From NCBI GenBank assembly GCA_021234155.1, contig JAJEKV010000126.1, positions 892,362 to 956,361 on the forward strand: a stretch of 64,000 nt of DNA, in the 5' to 3' direction. The notes under the pieces are model-generated. The model worked only from the letters and a program-made list of their open reading frames with translations, made no database searches and had not been told where the DNA came from. The position numbers and the translations under genes are program-made. Of the stretch, positions 35,085 to 47,549 are shown piece by piece (positions within the stretch are counted from its first letter, which is position 1; each line of letters opens with the position of its first letter). This DNA comes from Isoetes taiwanensis (taxonomy: Eukaryota; Streptophyta; Lycopodiopsida; Isoetales; Isoetaceae).

Positions 35085-37690
35085 GTATCATGGTGCGCCA
35101 TACAGGGATCACCGATGTCACGAGTTTGGTGCACACCTTATCATGCTAATGTCCATCGTCGACCAATATCGACAAGCCTCCACGAAACCTTTGTTAAATT
35201 TACGTGGCGCAAGTTCCTTAGGTATTCTATCAAGAACACCCATATCAATAAACCTTTCTATAACCTGGTCCTCAACGCTACACACTCCAACCACCACATA
35301 GATTGGCCCCAAATGATGTTCTATCGTCTTCTCAAAGAAATGGACCGCCTTGAGGTGCCACTTCCATTCTGAAGTTTCGTGGGGAGGCCACTTTCAAGCC
35401 CTCATCGTCATTACTTCCCTCCCACACCACAAAATTCTCATAATTCCACTCGGGCGCTCCCTTCCCATAACTCACCAAGGCGGCACTTCACGCCCTTCTT
35501 CCCCGGTCATGTCCAAAGTCCGCACACCCATGTCCTTTGTCTCCTCCTCCGCTACACCCTCCGGTTCACACCATCTTTCCCAAACATCCCAAACCGGGGC
35601 AACGGTAGGCTCCACCACCACAACACCCCGTGGGTTGTTGTATCGGTGTCGGCGGGGATGCTCAAAGCTGCTTTGCTCTCAAGTTACAAAAAGAATCCCA
35701 AGGCGCTCTTATGGCCCGAGGGGTTCCATGGGCACTAGAGGCCTACGATGCGGTACACGGGACCTTCAAGCTGCCCTTTGCCCAAGTTGCAACTTTGGAG
35801 GCCAAACTTCAAGACAAGCATGAAGCTCTCTTACGGGCTCATGCGGATCTCAAAAGTGCACAAGATCAAGTCAGCCAACTTGCGGATCAGCGAGGCTCGG
35901 CTCAATGAAATTCAGAATTTATTGGAGCACAACAAGTCAAAGCAGCTCTCACGAGTACCAAGGGCCTTGAGATATTGCTAAGCTCAGCGCCTTGTACTCC
36001 GAACTTTGTGAAAATTTCAGCACTCAAGTTCAAAACCTTTGAAAGCGGGGCGCTCAAGTTGCCTCCTTGATGGCTCAACTTTCTACACGAGACCTCTCGG
36101 CTCACCTCTCTTCAAGATGGAAACTACGGAGGTGCGTAGCGCGAAGATCTTGGATGGCGGAGATTGCCGTGCCCGTCTCAATACTCCTGGGAAATCCTCC
36201 TCCCGGTCAACACTTCACCGAAGCGAATTAAAGCGTGACCCGATCCCGCTTCTTTGCTAGAGCGGGACAACCCGGATGCGTGATCTTGAATAACAGCTTC
36301 TGACAAGCTATTGATCTGGCGATGAGGCTCAAGCAAAACTTGGCGGCCATACCGCCATTCTTAGCGAGAATGCCTTTGGACTTCCGGTTCCTTCCACGCT
36401 ATCACGATTATGTGGTTGCTTTCGCCGCCACCTCTTCTTTTCGAAGTGGCATGCGGCGAGATGGACTGTGGATATTCCCCCGGCGGTCACCCGATTTTCT
36501 CCCGATTTGGCGAACTCTCCATTGAAGACAAAGGGTTGTCTTTGTGCCCTTGTGGTCTTTGATCTCATACAATCGTGCCGATCGGACTTTCTCACCTTGA
36601 GTTGTTTTCAGCCCATGGCTTACATATTTCATGATTTCTATCACGGGTGATATACGGGAACACGCCGAGGAAATGGGCCGCGCCCGGCTCTTTGGGGTGA
36701 CCCCATTGTGCAATGGGTGCCGGGGATAACAATCCATATCTTGCGGATCTGCGCCGGACCCAAACTCTTCATCAGAGTACATGCACAGGCTTGCCAAACT
36801 CTCTCGGTAAGCCAGGCTTTAAGCGCCGCAGAATAAGGAAGTATCTAGGACATCCGAGGATCTTCCCTATGCACAAATTTATATCGCGACACCTCGCCCA
36901 GGTTACAATCGATTCTACGAGCTACATTTGGATAGCAAAGGCGGTCCCCCGCGGGATAGGGGATAGCCCTCCGTCAACTCTCAACTCTCTGCTTCTCTTT
37001 GGGATCGTTGGTGTCGGGCTCTTGATCCGGATCTTGTCGATCAATTGAGGGGAGACATTTCAAGAAACCGCCCACGGGCATGGTTCCTTCTCCCTATGCT
37101 TCCCCTCGGTGTACCTCCACGCCCGGGTTCCCGACTTCTGATTGGCGCCTTCCTTTTGGACCAAGGTCATGGATGGTCATGCGGGATGGACACCACCTCA
37201 GATCTCAGCCGGATCTCGGTGGGATCCCGTTTTGTTCGCCGCTCACATTGGGAAGAAGGTGCCACTCTGGATACCACCCGGTGGATCTACATTGCAAATG
37301 GCGTGGTTGGCTTGGCCCGGCGGATCGCGCTTCATGGTCTTGACACCTTCTTGCGAGAATGCCACCACCTCACGATCCTTGATCCATCTTCAAAGCGGGT
37401 TTTGTGCTGCCCTCAAATGCATTTTGCTAAGCTCCTTAAATCCGGCGGCCCCATTTTTCTTTGCAATCCGAATGCCGGTCATCGGTGCCTTTGGCCTCGC
37501 ACTGTCTCCTCATGGAATGTCGGTACATTTCTTGAGGCCCGCGGCGCCCTTTGAAGACATGGTGCGCTCTGGCTTTCTTATTGATCACCGATCCACGCCC
37601 TTGGCCAAAAACACTTCTCACGCTCTTCAAAACACCCGGGGATCTCATTAGCCGATTACCATAATGGTGCGCCTCCCTCCTCCGTGAGGA
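35085..37690 (+). pseudogene. Unidentified coding-like region between pol and 3' LTR
   Basis: The plus-strand frames change often but stay mostly open. 35115-35372 reads FTWRKFLRYSIKNTHINKPF and a WPQMMFYRLLKEMDRL helix. 35350-35640 is Ser/Thr/Pro-rich. 35630-35908 has a heptad-like segment (ATLEAKLQDKHEALLRAHAD, LKSAQDQVSQLADQRG), likely a coiled coil. 37045-37650 reads a Trp/Pro/Gly-rich segment (DGHAGWTPPQISAGSRWDPV). It is not gag or pol of any kind I recognise. Position fits an extra ORF of a Tat/Athila-like element, but no transmembrane or fusion-type segment is evident. Confidence 0.5.
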
Positions 37691-37768
37691 TCACTTTCAG
37701 TGAGATGGCTTCCCGCCCTCCGAAACACTTCCTCCTTTTCTTCACTCACGAGTGTCGTTTTGGTGGAG

Positions 37769-38352
37769 TGTTAGTCCCTGTGCCTCACAGTGCAGGGACT
37801 ATTCATGCATCTGACAGACCAGGTCAAGCTCAAGGATCCTCGATCGACCCACGGGTCAGCCATTAAAGGCTCGCATGAAGACCAAGCGGCCAGACCACGC
37901 AGATCAAAGCTTTGTGGCCGTCAACAAGAGGCCGCTCGAGACAAGTGACCCGTCCACCGGCGTCGGCGTCGGCGTGATTCTAGGCACTTCAAGAGGCACC
38001 GCCAACATTCCTGCAAATCGGGCCTCCTTCCAGTGACCGGCACCGAGATCGGTCGGAGTGTCTATATTGGGCCCAAGGCCATTGTACTATATATATGAGT
38101 AGAGCTAGCACATGAGTTTTAGATGAGTTTGAGTCTTGTCTCCTTTCGGTTTTCTCTCTATTGCGAGAGCTCATGTATGCGTTCATCATTGATATCAAGG
38201 AAGCTTATCATTTTCCTCTCATTTGTTACTTTTTTCTTCTTTTCTTCTCTTCTTGCAAATCCAGGCGTGACATAGTCCCCCGGACTCTCTGTTAGATCCG
38301 CGGGTCCTCCGCAGTAGGGCTGTCTTCGGGGTTTCGAACCTGACCCCAAACA
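37769..38352 (+). repeat. 3' LTR of the 16.7-kb gypsy element
   Basis: Matches 21644-22232 from TGTTAGTCCC to CCCCAAACA. The TATA-like block is at about 38088-38096. The preceding bases GTTTTGGTGGAG are only weakly purine-rich as a polypurine tract. Confidence 0.95.
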
Positions 38353-38357
38353 CAAGG
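38353..38357 (+). repeat. Target-site duplication (right copy), CAAGG
   Basis: Exact copy of 21639-21643 immediately after the 3' LTR terminal CA. Confidence 0.9.
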
Positions 38358-40110
38358 CCCTAAACAAAGCGTATTTGGTGGCCCCGGGCATACAACTTTC
38401 GCCTTGTGGGCTGTTGTTTTGTATGGCATATAGTGCTTTCCAACCTGCCGACGACCTTGAACTTCGATCCCCAAGTACTTGTAGGTTGGAGCCACCTCTA
38501 CATCTTGTCCCGGTAAGTGGATGAGGAAGCCTTAGCCGCCGGGGATGATGAAACTAGCAGCACCCTATTTTTGGCCGGATTAACTTCGCATGTCGGTGAA
38601 TTGGCAAAAAGTGTCAAAACATCTGGATGGCGTTGTATGTCCTCTAGAGTATAGGCTAGGAGGTTGGCGTCATCGGCATATATCGGTTGCTGGATTGTGT
38701 GATGCATGAGATGAAGCCCACACCTCCGTTGCTTTCGAGAGTCAATCTTCCGGATGGTCAATGTATAGGCCAAAGAGTGTGGGGAGAGGGGGCAATCTTG
38801 GCGACTCAATACTGCGATTACCGGCTGACTTGGCGATGTGATACGGCTTTGAACATGCCTCATTATAGCCTATATATTGCATTCGCAAGTCAAGGGGGTC
38901 CCTGTACCGCCGATGTTGTTCCATAACTTGTCCCGGATTTGTGTCAAAAAGCTTTTCGCGAAATCCACGAAACAACAAAGATGGTTTTGTCGGTGATTCC
39001 CCGCTATCCTCAATCGAGCAATGCAGAGTGAAGATATGATCAATAATGGAATGCCGGGCGAAAGCCTTTGCTTGTGTGAGCTTCGCACATCCGCCTCCTC
39101 GCCCATATTGTCGTACCGTTGCTCAAGAAGCCAACCAACGGTTTTGCAAAAGAGAGAGCTGACCATAATAGTACGATAGTTGGGTCGGGCATTGAGGGTC
39201 CCCCCGCCTTGTATATGGGCAAAACTCTACTAGCGGTCCATCATGAGGAAAGCCTTCTTACAATGCTTTATTGAATAATGGTGAGGAGGGGTGCACTAGT
39301 GGAGGCCCAACCCATTTTAGAAGTTCCTACTGCATGCCATCTAAATTTGTTGCCTTCCCATTAGCTAGGGCGTTGTAGGCCCATGATGACATCCCCCTCA
39401 GGATGACCGAGCCATGCCTATCGTGGAGGGACCGGGTGCTCGGCCCCGGCCGATCGTAAAGCTATTGCAAGTACTTTGTACCCATTGCTCAGGAGATGTT
39501 CCTCGTGGGTTGTGCAGTCTTGCTCAATACCCTTCTCCATAATGTCTTGGGATGCCGATCCAGAGACCGAACATCTATTCTTGGTGCTCTGCGAGGTATC
39601 TGGCTTTCTTGTTCTTGAGGAAGGAGTGGTATTGACTGATGCCCTGTGGGTGGGGAGGTGATCGATGACTTGCGGAGTTCGCGTTTGAGCTCCGACATTC
39701 ATCATCGAACCATCAAGGCGGGGAAGGTGGCGGTATTTCGAGGTTCTCCGTGGAGGGCCTCCAAAGCATCTCTCGGCAAATGGCCGACGCAGCCAGTCGG
39801 TGAATAGATTGCTGTTGAAGTGTGGTGAGTTGCAGTAGTGTTGGGGTTGCACGATAGTAGCGGTGCAACCCCCATGCCCTCGCTTGCCTGTGCACTCGTT
39901 GAACACCAAAAATTGCAGATAGCTTTTGGGAGGTTTGGCGGGGCCAGGCTCTGCATGTTCCAATGTTTCCATGAGGAAAATAAGATCCATATCTAGTGCA
40001 ATAGAGTTGAGACTCTCCCTTTACGCCAAGGAAAGCCCCGAGCAGTTCCATGATACCATCCGAGCCCACAGTTCCTATTTGTTGGCATTTGATGTAGACT
40101 TTCGATGATC
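38358..40110 (-). pseudogene. LINE ORF2 reverse transcriptase half
   Basis: Minus-strand frames in order include LPIYKAGG and a TIVLLWSALSFAK-like word (39220-39150), SHKQRLSPGIP (QAGFRPG equivalent, 39060-39040) and CFVDFAKSF (the first catalytic block, about 38950-38980). CPLSPTLFGLYID is shared over two frames near 38770-38840. The catalytic IYADDANLLAYTLEDIQRHP follows, with YADD at 38669-38680, then an EVNPAKNRVLLVSSS block and YKYLGIEV. This is a plant L1-type non-LTR reverse transcriptase. The sequence stops at the gypsy insertion and resumes at 21638. Frameshifts and stops abound. Confidence 0.88.
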
Positions 40111-41030
40111 CGTTCGGTTGCGGGGAGCAGCAGCGGCTACCGGCACCGAGCGAAAGCAGCCAGTGCGGGGAGCGAGGGGAGCATCAGGAGTGGGAGGTGC
40201 CTTAGGGGTACTAGTGGCGATGGCGTGAGTGGCAGCAGCTTGGCGCATTGCATCGGTGACCTCAGCAGACGCCGGCCTAAAAATGCGAAGCTTGCCTCGA
40301 ACTGACTGCCGCGCCCCACCGACGACGGATGTCCCGACCTACGGTGGGACTCACATTTGCATCGGAGTAAGATCTTGGTCGACATACGGGGTAGTCCCCT
40401 TCAATTACCTACCGGCGCCAAAATTGCCTCATGCACTTGTAGGTCTGCCACCGTGAAGGTGACAACGCGTGGGCGATCTGTGCGTCGAGCCCCAAGGCGG
40501 CTTGCTCGAATAATGTGGACTGTGGTCTGAAATGCCATGCGGGAAATAGGATCTGATCCCGGATGCGCTTTGGTGAGATCCTCTCCGCCTCCTCTCGAAG
40601 TCCACATTACCACCACATTATGACGCCGTCCTCGCCTCTTGCCGCTCAGCGAAGTGGCGGGGCAATATTAGTTGTCCCAACAAGTGATGCATGTTGTCTA
40701 GAGTGTGTGGGCTGTTCAAAGCAAGGGGCGGTGTGGTGTGCTGAGATGGAAGCGGTGGTGTGTGCATTTTGCCGGTTGGCGACTTGTGGGTTGTTGGGCC
40801 ACGTTGGGGAAATTCCAGGAAGTCTATTGTGCTTCGTCAAGTGGGCCCTAAAAAAACTCCGGCCCTATGTGGCAATCCATCGGATCCGTCAAATTTTGCC
40901 CATTTTTCGATTTCTCCCGCCCACAAGAACGGTGGGCGGCATTTATGGCTTCTTCCCGCTAGATTTCTTAGAGGATTCTCTAAGAATCCGTTTTTCAAGC
41001 CATGGCATGGCAGGTCCGTTATAAGGATCA
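40111..41030. other. Possible upstream part of the LINE, unassigned
   Basis: Open frames exist on both strands (minus 40137-40385 and 40401-40616, plus 40563-41024). By position and orientation the minus-strand ones could be the endonuclease or ORF1 part of the LINE, but no endonuclease motif (such as SDH) or CCHC knuckle was recognised. The plus-strand 153-codon frame is not recognised either. Confidence 0.35.
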
Positions 41031-44000
41031 TTTTTGAAGACAAGGCAAGTACTTGTGTTTCCCTTTAGAATCTTTATTCGATCTCTTTTTTTCTAGATGA
41101 TGGATTCATGAACATTTGCATCTACAAACAACAACAATGATCATGGTATGAACATCTTGTACTTTCTTCATTCCTTGGGCTTTAGCTTTTATGGAAGTTA
41201 CATTTATCGCAGACTTTGTTGTTCTTTGGATTCTAATGCATGGATATTTCATATTTGTTCTCGGGTCATGCATTTTCGCTTTGTTCGAGGCGATGATTTC
41301 TAGGTTGTTGTTGGATATTTCTAGGTTTTAGGCTATGATTCGCCCCTTGCACTAGTTTTCTATTTGGCGTGAAGATCCGGGCAGATCTAACATTTCCATT
41401 ATCTTCCAGTATACATCCAAAATTTTCCTATGCTTTGCTTTCGGTTCTTGCGGCCTCCAAAAGCAGTCTAGAGAAGCTCCCCAGATATCATGATCTGTTC
41501 TTGCATTATCTTTCTTTCTTATTTCTTAAATTTTTTCCCTTGATCTCCTGGTTTGTTGCATAAAATTTGAAGGTTGGGCTCTAGTTGTTCTTCTTTTCCA
41601 TGTGTGTATCTTGTTTGTTGCGTGGCACTTATCTATTTCAATTTGGTATTTTAGAATTCTAAAGAGCAGCACCTCAACTTCACTTTTTTTGTCTCGAGGT
41701 AATAATTCTTTATCACTATCTTATGTAAGCATAATTCGGATGCCATTCCCTATTTATGCTATTAATTTTCACTAGCTCCTTCAACTCTTGCAGTATGCTG
41801 CTACGTTTATGGCTACAATGATGGTATATGGCAGATGAATTGAGGACTCGTATTATTACATGGCTCTTCATGCTGCCATTTCATGTGTTATAGATGCAGC
41901 ACAATTTTTTTTCCTGAGGTCTGCGTCAAATGGGATATGGTTGCCTGTTTAATCAAGTTTTTGGCATTTCTTTTAGATGAATCATCCACCTTATATTCTA
42001 GTGCATAGGAGACTCGTTACTTTGGCAAGGATTGTCTATGCTTTTGGCATAGAGAAATATGAAATACAATGGTGATGACAGATTGTTTCTTCAGACGAGT
42101 ACAAAACATTGTTTTTGATATCCCTAGAGTATCTGACTTTGGTACCCATGCATGGGAAAAAATTTCATTCTCTTTATTTTTATTGTTTAATATAGAGATT
42201 GATCTTATGCTTTTCTTCTAAAAAATGGTCTGCTCCTGGTCTTTTGAAGTAGTGTTTTTTGTTTTTGAAGTAAAAGTGCTGGAAGATGGAACCCACTAAT
42301 AAGAAAACTATACAAATTCTAATGCATGTTCCGGTTTTGGATATTAGATGTAGGGAGCTTCCGGATGAATATTGTAAATTCCGAATGCTCTGAAACTTAG
42401 TAGGAATTTTTCCTAGAAGGGAAAAAAACTTTCCCCAACACTGTGTTGGGCATGTGGGCGTGGATCGCCCGGTTATGCCTCTCCGCCTGAGTCGGGAGCC
42501 TATAGAAACCATCCTATAAAAAGAGAAAAGTTGTGTATAAGCAAAGCAAGTAGTTGAAAGCGGATTCCTGTTGCCCTGGCGCGTTGCCTATTGGGACTAA
42601 GTTGCACTTTCCTAAATCATAATGACCCATGTGCATTCATCAAACAGGGGCAAATGTTATAATGTGATTGGTGATTGAAGTTACTGGTTGACCAACTTAC
42701 TTATCTACTTGAAGCCAATGTCATAATTCATATAGTGTAGTTGTTTTTCCTTTTTTTAAGCATTGTACTTGTCTTATAAGAATCGATTGACCCAATAATT
42801 TAAACGACTAATTTATTACCCCAGGGGCTTCATGTCTAAAAACTCGTATTGAACAACAAGTTTTTAAGGCCCCCGTAGGTATATGGTCGAGACAAAATAT
42901 GGGTGCACCACCAAATTTCCGTAGGTGGTAGTGAAGGGGGGAAAGTTGAGCAGGGAAATTTTCGTAGGTGGTAGTGAAGGATCAAAAGGGGTGCTTAGGA
43001 TCAAAAGCTTAGGCACATAGGTAAGCATTTTTCTTTGATTTCATAAGTCTTGCTAGACTTAAAATGAGGTGCTATCCTGAGTGTTACAAGGGTTCCAAAG
43101 TTGTTGTGTTCCACGAAAGGGTGTATCTTGACTTCTATACTATGTTTTCCATGGTGTCCAGTAAATATACGGAAAAGGGTATATGGACTGTTAGTTGAGG
43201 GCAGAGTACATCTACGAATAAGGGGCCAAAAATCAAATTTTATATTTATATATAAAGGCATAAATGATGAGAATAATGCTCTACCAAGTTTAGGAGATTA
43301 TATTGAGTCACAATGTATATTCTGATATTGTAAAGTAGTGGGCACATTGTCTATGCATGTCATGAACCCAATGACATAAGTTATGTGAGGCCATGTGTGG
43401 GATTTCATCTAAAAATTGATTCTGATAGGAGTGTCAATCCAAATAACATTGGAAAGTGTTTCAAAAAGGAAGTCCATACTAAACCATTTTTATGTTTGGA
43501 TTTGGGTTTGATAACCCTAATAGTTTGTCTATTTAAATGTGACATCACACTATTACATCAACTCAATTCTCAAGCCATTGATATCATAGTACGACACATT
43601 AGTTTATAATGTTCAATTTTGTACATTCCAATAAGAATAAAATTCTACGCGGCAACAACAATAGGAGCTCAACAATGCTTATATTGGAACAATGATTAAT
43701 AAATATACTTTAAAAGTAAAGCAAGCACATCATGAGACATGTAAGTATGCGCAAGTTACAGATACAAAACTATAAGATCCTTGCGTGATATTTGGTAATC
43801 TTAGTTCTTCAACCTCCAACCACATGAATGGGTTTGCTTTTCTCTGTTATGAAACCTTGTTGCTAAAACCAAATAGTATGCAACATTGTCATAGAAATCA
43901 TATCCATGCAGATCATTCTGCCATTTTGTCAAATGGTTTAACATATCTTGTTTTCGCCTAACCAAGCGCCTGCATCCTGCAACTTACAACTTACAGAAAT

Positions 44001-44689
44001 AATCCTGCATCAGAGAAATAAGATTTTTAACTTTAATGAACAGATGCAATTTTTGAAAAGCTTCTAATGGCAAACAACTTCAAATCTGTTTCCTTTTTTT
44101 TCTTCTCAAACATAGTTGCAAGACCTTGAGGTTGCTAAAAGCGAGTGTATAAGATCTACATGAGAGCCATCATCTTTTCAAGATGGATATCATGAGTCAC
44201 AAATGAACCACCCAACCGGGGCTCTCGGATCAATGCGGATAATCTTTATCCGCTAGCTCAACAACATAAAGGATTTCACACAATCTAGATAGCCATGGGG
44301 TTTAGATTATGATAGGCAAATTTGCGAGGGCTCAACTTGATAACAAATACTTATAATTTGGAATAAAGATACCTTTTTCTTATAACCTTTTGAGGCTTCG
44401 AAATATCTATTTAAAAGGGGTATGACTCGTTAGCCTTGATTATTAAAATCGATGATTGATGTCTGTGATGAAGGTCGAAAGTGACTGATTGCATCCGGAT
44501 AAACCGTGTTTTCGACCGGGGAACTCTTTCCGTGGTAATCTGGTCGTAAATGGCCGATGGCCCATTATCATCCATTCAATTATTTTAAGATATGCTATAC
44601 CTTAGGCATAGCTTTTAAATTAAATAATCCCTATAATTCATATAGAGTATCACCCTATATATTGGTTAATTACTTGTTGAGCCGGAGCT
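41031..44689. other. Long region without a recognised gene
   Basis: AT-rich, intron-like sequence with many T runs. At 42914-42981 a 25-bp word (AAATTTCCGTAGGTGGTAGT, then GAAGG) is present twice, 42 bp apart. The short open frames around 43000-43610 carry no known motif. Confidence 0.5.
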
Positions 44690-46165
44690 GCTCCCCCGTG
44701 CATAAGCTGTGCCGGCATAAGCTGTAACAACAAGTGTGTCTACTTATTGGAGAAATTGGGATCTTCTTGTCTTCTTGTATGCCCTGTCAAGAAGAACTTC
44801 GGAAAAATCTCAAGTTGTTCCTTGTTCATCTCCAACAAAGTTGGAGACTCTAATATCTCCTTCGGGTTTGGAGTATGCTTCTTAAGAAGGCTTACAGAGA
44901 AGACTTTATGAATCTTCAAGCGAGCGAAGAGGCCTAACTTGGTTACCTACTCTTTGCACGATCTGAATAGTTTTAGCACTTTGAAACAAGTTTCTTGCAA
45001 TTCCCTACGCGAGCTTTTGCTTGTTTGACCTATATCGTTAGTCAAATGGTATTTTCCACGTGGAATTCTCTAACAGTCTTGTGCTTATATGCTATGCTAT
45101 TTTGTCTATCTCTTACTGCTAGCAGATAGCCTCGAACTTCTTCCACCAATTGTTGCATATCTACCAACATCTGTTGAGAAACTCCTACTTTGACACTAGA
45201 TTGTGCCAATTAAGCATTGATAGCCATAATTTATCATCAAAGGGGACATTTGAGTGGATTCCCTACGTGGTGCTATTATATGCAACTCTACCCAAGTGGA
45301 TATAGTCTCTATATTTAGATTGCTTGTTCGGCACGTAGTTTCTCAATATGTCTTCAAATATTCTATTGATGCGCTACGTTTGACCATCTGTTTGCGCGTG
45401 TATGATGTGCTCATGCACAAATTGATATGGATCATGTTGAAGAAGTCCTACCAAACCACACTCATGAACTTCGGGTCCTTATATCAGACATGATTTGACT
45501 CGACATCCCATGTAGTCTAAAGATCTCCTTGGTGAAAAGCAAGGCGGTGTCAGTGGTGCGACATGGCAAGAAGTGTGCCACGTTTGACAATTTGTCGACC
45601 ACTACGTATTGAGGCATCATGACCCTTTGCTGTTCTTGGGAGCCCTGTTATGAAGTCCATGCTTATTCCCTTCTATTTGGCGTTTGGGACTGGCAAAGGT
45701 TCAAGTGTTCTTGGCATTTGGAGTTGTTCCGCCTTTGAAGCTGACATAGTTGGCACTCCTGAATATACCTTGCTATATGCTTCTTCATGCCCGGCCAATA
45801 ATAGCTACTTTTAACCTTGAAGTAGGTTTTCATGAATCCCACGTTGCCGGCGATTGGGTTATTATACATGTCATGGAGAATCAACTTCCTTACTCCTAAT
45901 GATTCCGGCACACATAGTTTATTTCTGTCGTACAAAAGATTACCTTAATCGAAGATCTCTCTATCCTTATCTGTTCTTGCCTCCTTGGAGAGGCTCGCCC
46001 ATACTTCTTGGAAGTCTTTGTCCATTAGCACGGTTTCTTCTATCTTATTGCCAAACTCATTGTTGAGTGTTGATATGGCATTACAGTGTACTCTTGTCAT
46101 TAAAGGATGCCTTGAAAGTGCATCCATGGCTGGATGAGAGCAATTTCGAGGCATTCACCTATATA
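44690..46165 (-). pseudogene. Ty3/gypsy pol relic (RNase H end, integrase)
   Basis: Read on the minus strand from 46150 downwards: PAMDALSRHPL (RNase H tail), then the H2C2 zinc-binding domain around RKLILHDMYNNPIAGNVGF, YYWPGMKKHIARYIQECQLC and QLQRR (45660-45935). The integrase core follows: VVDKLSNVAHFLPCRTTDTA and FRLHGMSSQIMSDI (about 45610-45480), with first and second Asp regions, then QTDGQT and NRIFEDILRNYV (about 45390-45310). A loosely conserved C-terminus reads KEILESPTLLEMNKEQLEIF near 44880-44810. It is a different family from the 16.7-kb element (classical YYWPGM type). Stops occur at about 45470, 45380 and 45260. Confidence 0.88.
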
Positions 46166-46349
46166 TAATATGGACATGCCATCGTGTTACTAGAGTAGCA
46201 AGAAAACCCTTAGTATATGGTCTAAAAAAACTAGACAAATACCCATTTCAAAAATGTACAGGCTTAATATATTGCAAAACATGATAAAAACCCGCCCCTT
46301 TTCATATATTTTCATACGAAAGCACCCCTCAGATGGTTCATACGGGATT

Positions 46350-46556
46350 TCAAAGTGAACCCCCCTTGGAGCAATTTGAATAGTATGCATCGACATATAT
46401 AAGTACATAATTTGATTCATAATCATCACTTATAACATATGCGTGAATTAGCATACCTTTGGCAACCCCGGCCAAGGAACTGCAAGCCTCGAGGACACCA
46501 ACTAGTGAATACGAACTAGTGTTATCTCCTGGGCCTCTCACATTTTGCAATTGCAT
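46350..46556 (-). pseudogene. Pentatricopeptide-repeat (PPR) relic
   Basis: A 68-codon minus-strand frame reads MQLQNVRGPGDNTSSYSLVG, VLEACSSLAGVAKGMLIHAY, then VISDDYESNYVLIYVDAYYS and NCSKGGSL. This is about two PLS-class PPR motifs: the VLxACSSLAxxxxGxxIHAYVI segment and a damaged DxYSKCGSL. PPR proteins bind organellar RNA, and PLS-class members act mainly in RNA editing. No other repeats or an E/DYW tail were found in the flanks, so this is an isolated fragment, probably carried here by duplication or transposition. Confidence 0.8.
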
Positions 46557-46559
46557 CTA

Positions 46560-47549
46560 TCTAAATGCAAATGCTCTTAACCGTGAATGTAGGGAATATT
46601 CATAGTCCTCTATATTTACACCATACGACGAGCTTGTCAGGTGAGACAACCAATAAAAAAAAATAATTCTATGTCTATAAATGGGTATCTCAAGTTGAGT
46701 ATGACAATTTAGGATGTCGTTAACTAAATACATGGTTCATGGAATTGCATACGTGAACTCTAACTTTTTTCAAAGAAAATGTCCTAATATGAATATGGAA
46801 TTGCAAGAAATATCACTACAACCCCAACATTTGGTCCACATCTGAAGACAACAGTAAAAACACAATATGGGTTGTTTTTTTGAAGATTTGAAAAAAATCT
46901 ACACGTAGTTATACGGATGTGTGGTTTTTCAAGGATATGCTGTAGTGTTTTTAAGGAGCCATATTTTTTTTTTTATAAGAATGTGGGTTCTTAAGAAGGC
47001 GTAGTATCTTTTTTAAGGATGTGTTGTTTTCTTAGGCTGTATGGTTTTTTGAAGGGATGTTTTTTTACACGTGGTGTTTTTTAAGGTATTGAGGTGTGGT
47101 TTTTTATGGTTTACTAAGAATCCATATATGACAAAGTTGTCAACATCCCATTACCACAAAATGGTAGCATACAAGAGTGATATGCATGCTTAACACACTT
47201 CACTAGCATTTGACTTCATACATGTGTGTCTGAGAGCTTGTAGAGCGTGAAACTTGAAGACATCCATCACTGGTTTGGCATCATAAAGTCATTTCTTGAA
47301 GAATATTTGATCAACTAGGCATCTTGTACACTTGAAGTCAAAGGTTGAAGACACCAAAGTTAAACTTTAGAAGACCACTCGAATTTCAAAGGTACTTCAT
47401 AAGCTATGATGTTACTTCTTAAAGCATGATTTGCTATTTCCCAAGGCTTTACTACCATTCCACCAAAAAAAATCATCTTTTTTATATATCATTTTCTCTC
47501 CTTTCATACACCGATTTGCCATTTGTCGACCAAAGTTAGCCAAAGTCAA
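46560..47549. other. T/G-rich degenerate repeats and intergenic DNA
   Basis: Between about 46910 and 47115 a loose unit of TGTGGTTTTTYAAGGATR type recurs several times with T runs. The rest shows no gene. Confidence 0.55.

Larger units (their letters stand above)
21644..38352 (+). mobile_element. 16.7-kb Ty3/gypsy retrotransposon with target duplication
   Basis: Direct LTRs of 589 and 584 bp, both TGTTAGTCCC...CCCCAAACA, are bounded by CAAGG on each side. In between, all on the plus strand, lie gag, protease, RT, RNase H and integrase in the Ty3/gypsy order. The protease word DGGGAINLI, the RT word IFQDDFC and the integrase YYWPTLFKDA suggest the Tat/Athila side of the family and not chromoviruses. 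An A-rich ORF-poor block (about 29457-35064) and a further coding-like stretch (35085-37690) follow. All genes carry frameshifts, so the copy is dead as given. It sits inside a LINE. Confidence 0.93.

Noticed and set aside
40563-41024. A 153-codon plus-strand gene
   Set aside because: No domain, start context or neighbour supports it, and the opposite strand is expected to hold LINE sequence here.
44690-46165. Same family as the 16.7-kb gypsy element
   Set aside because: The integrase words differ (YYWPGMKKH versus YYWPTLFKD) and the strand is opposite, so it is a separate lineage.
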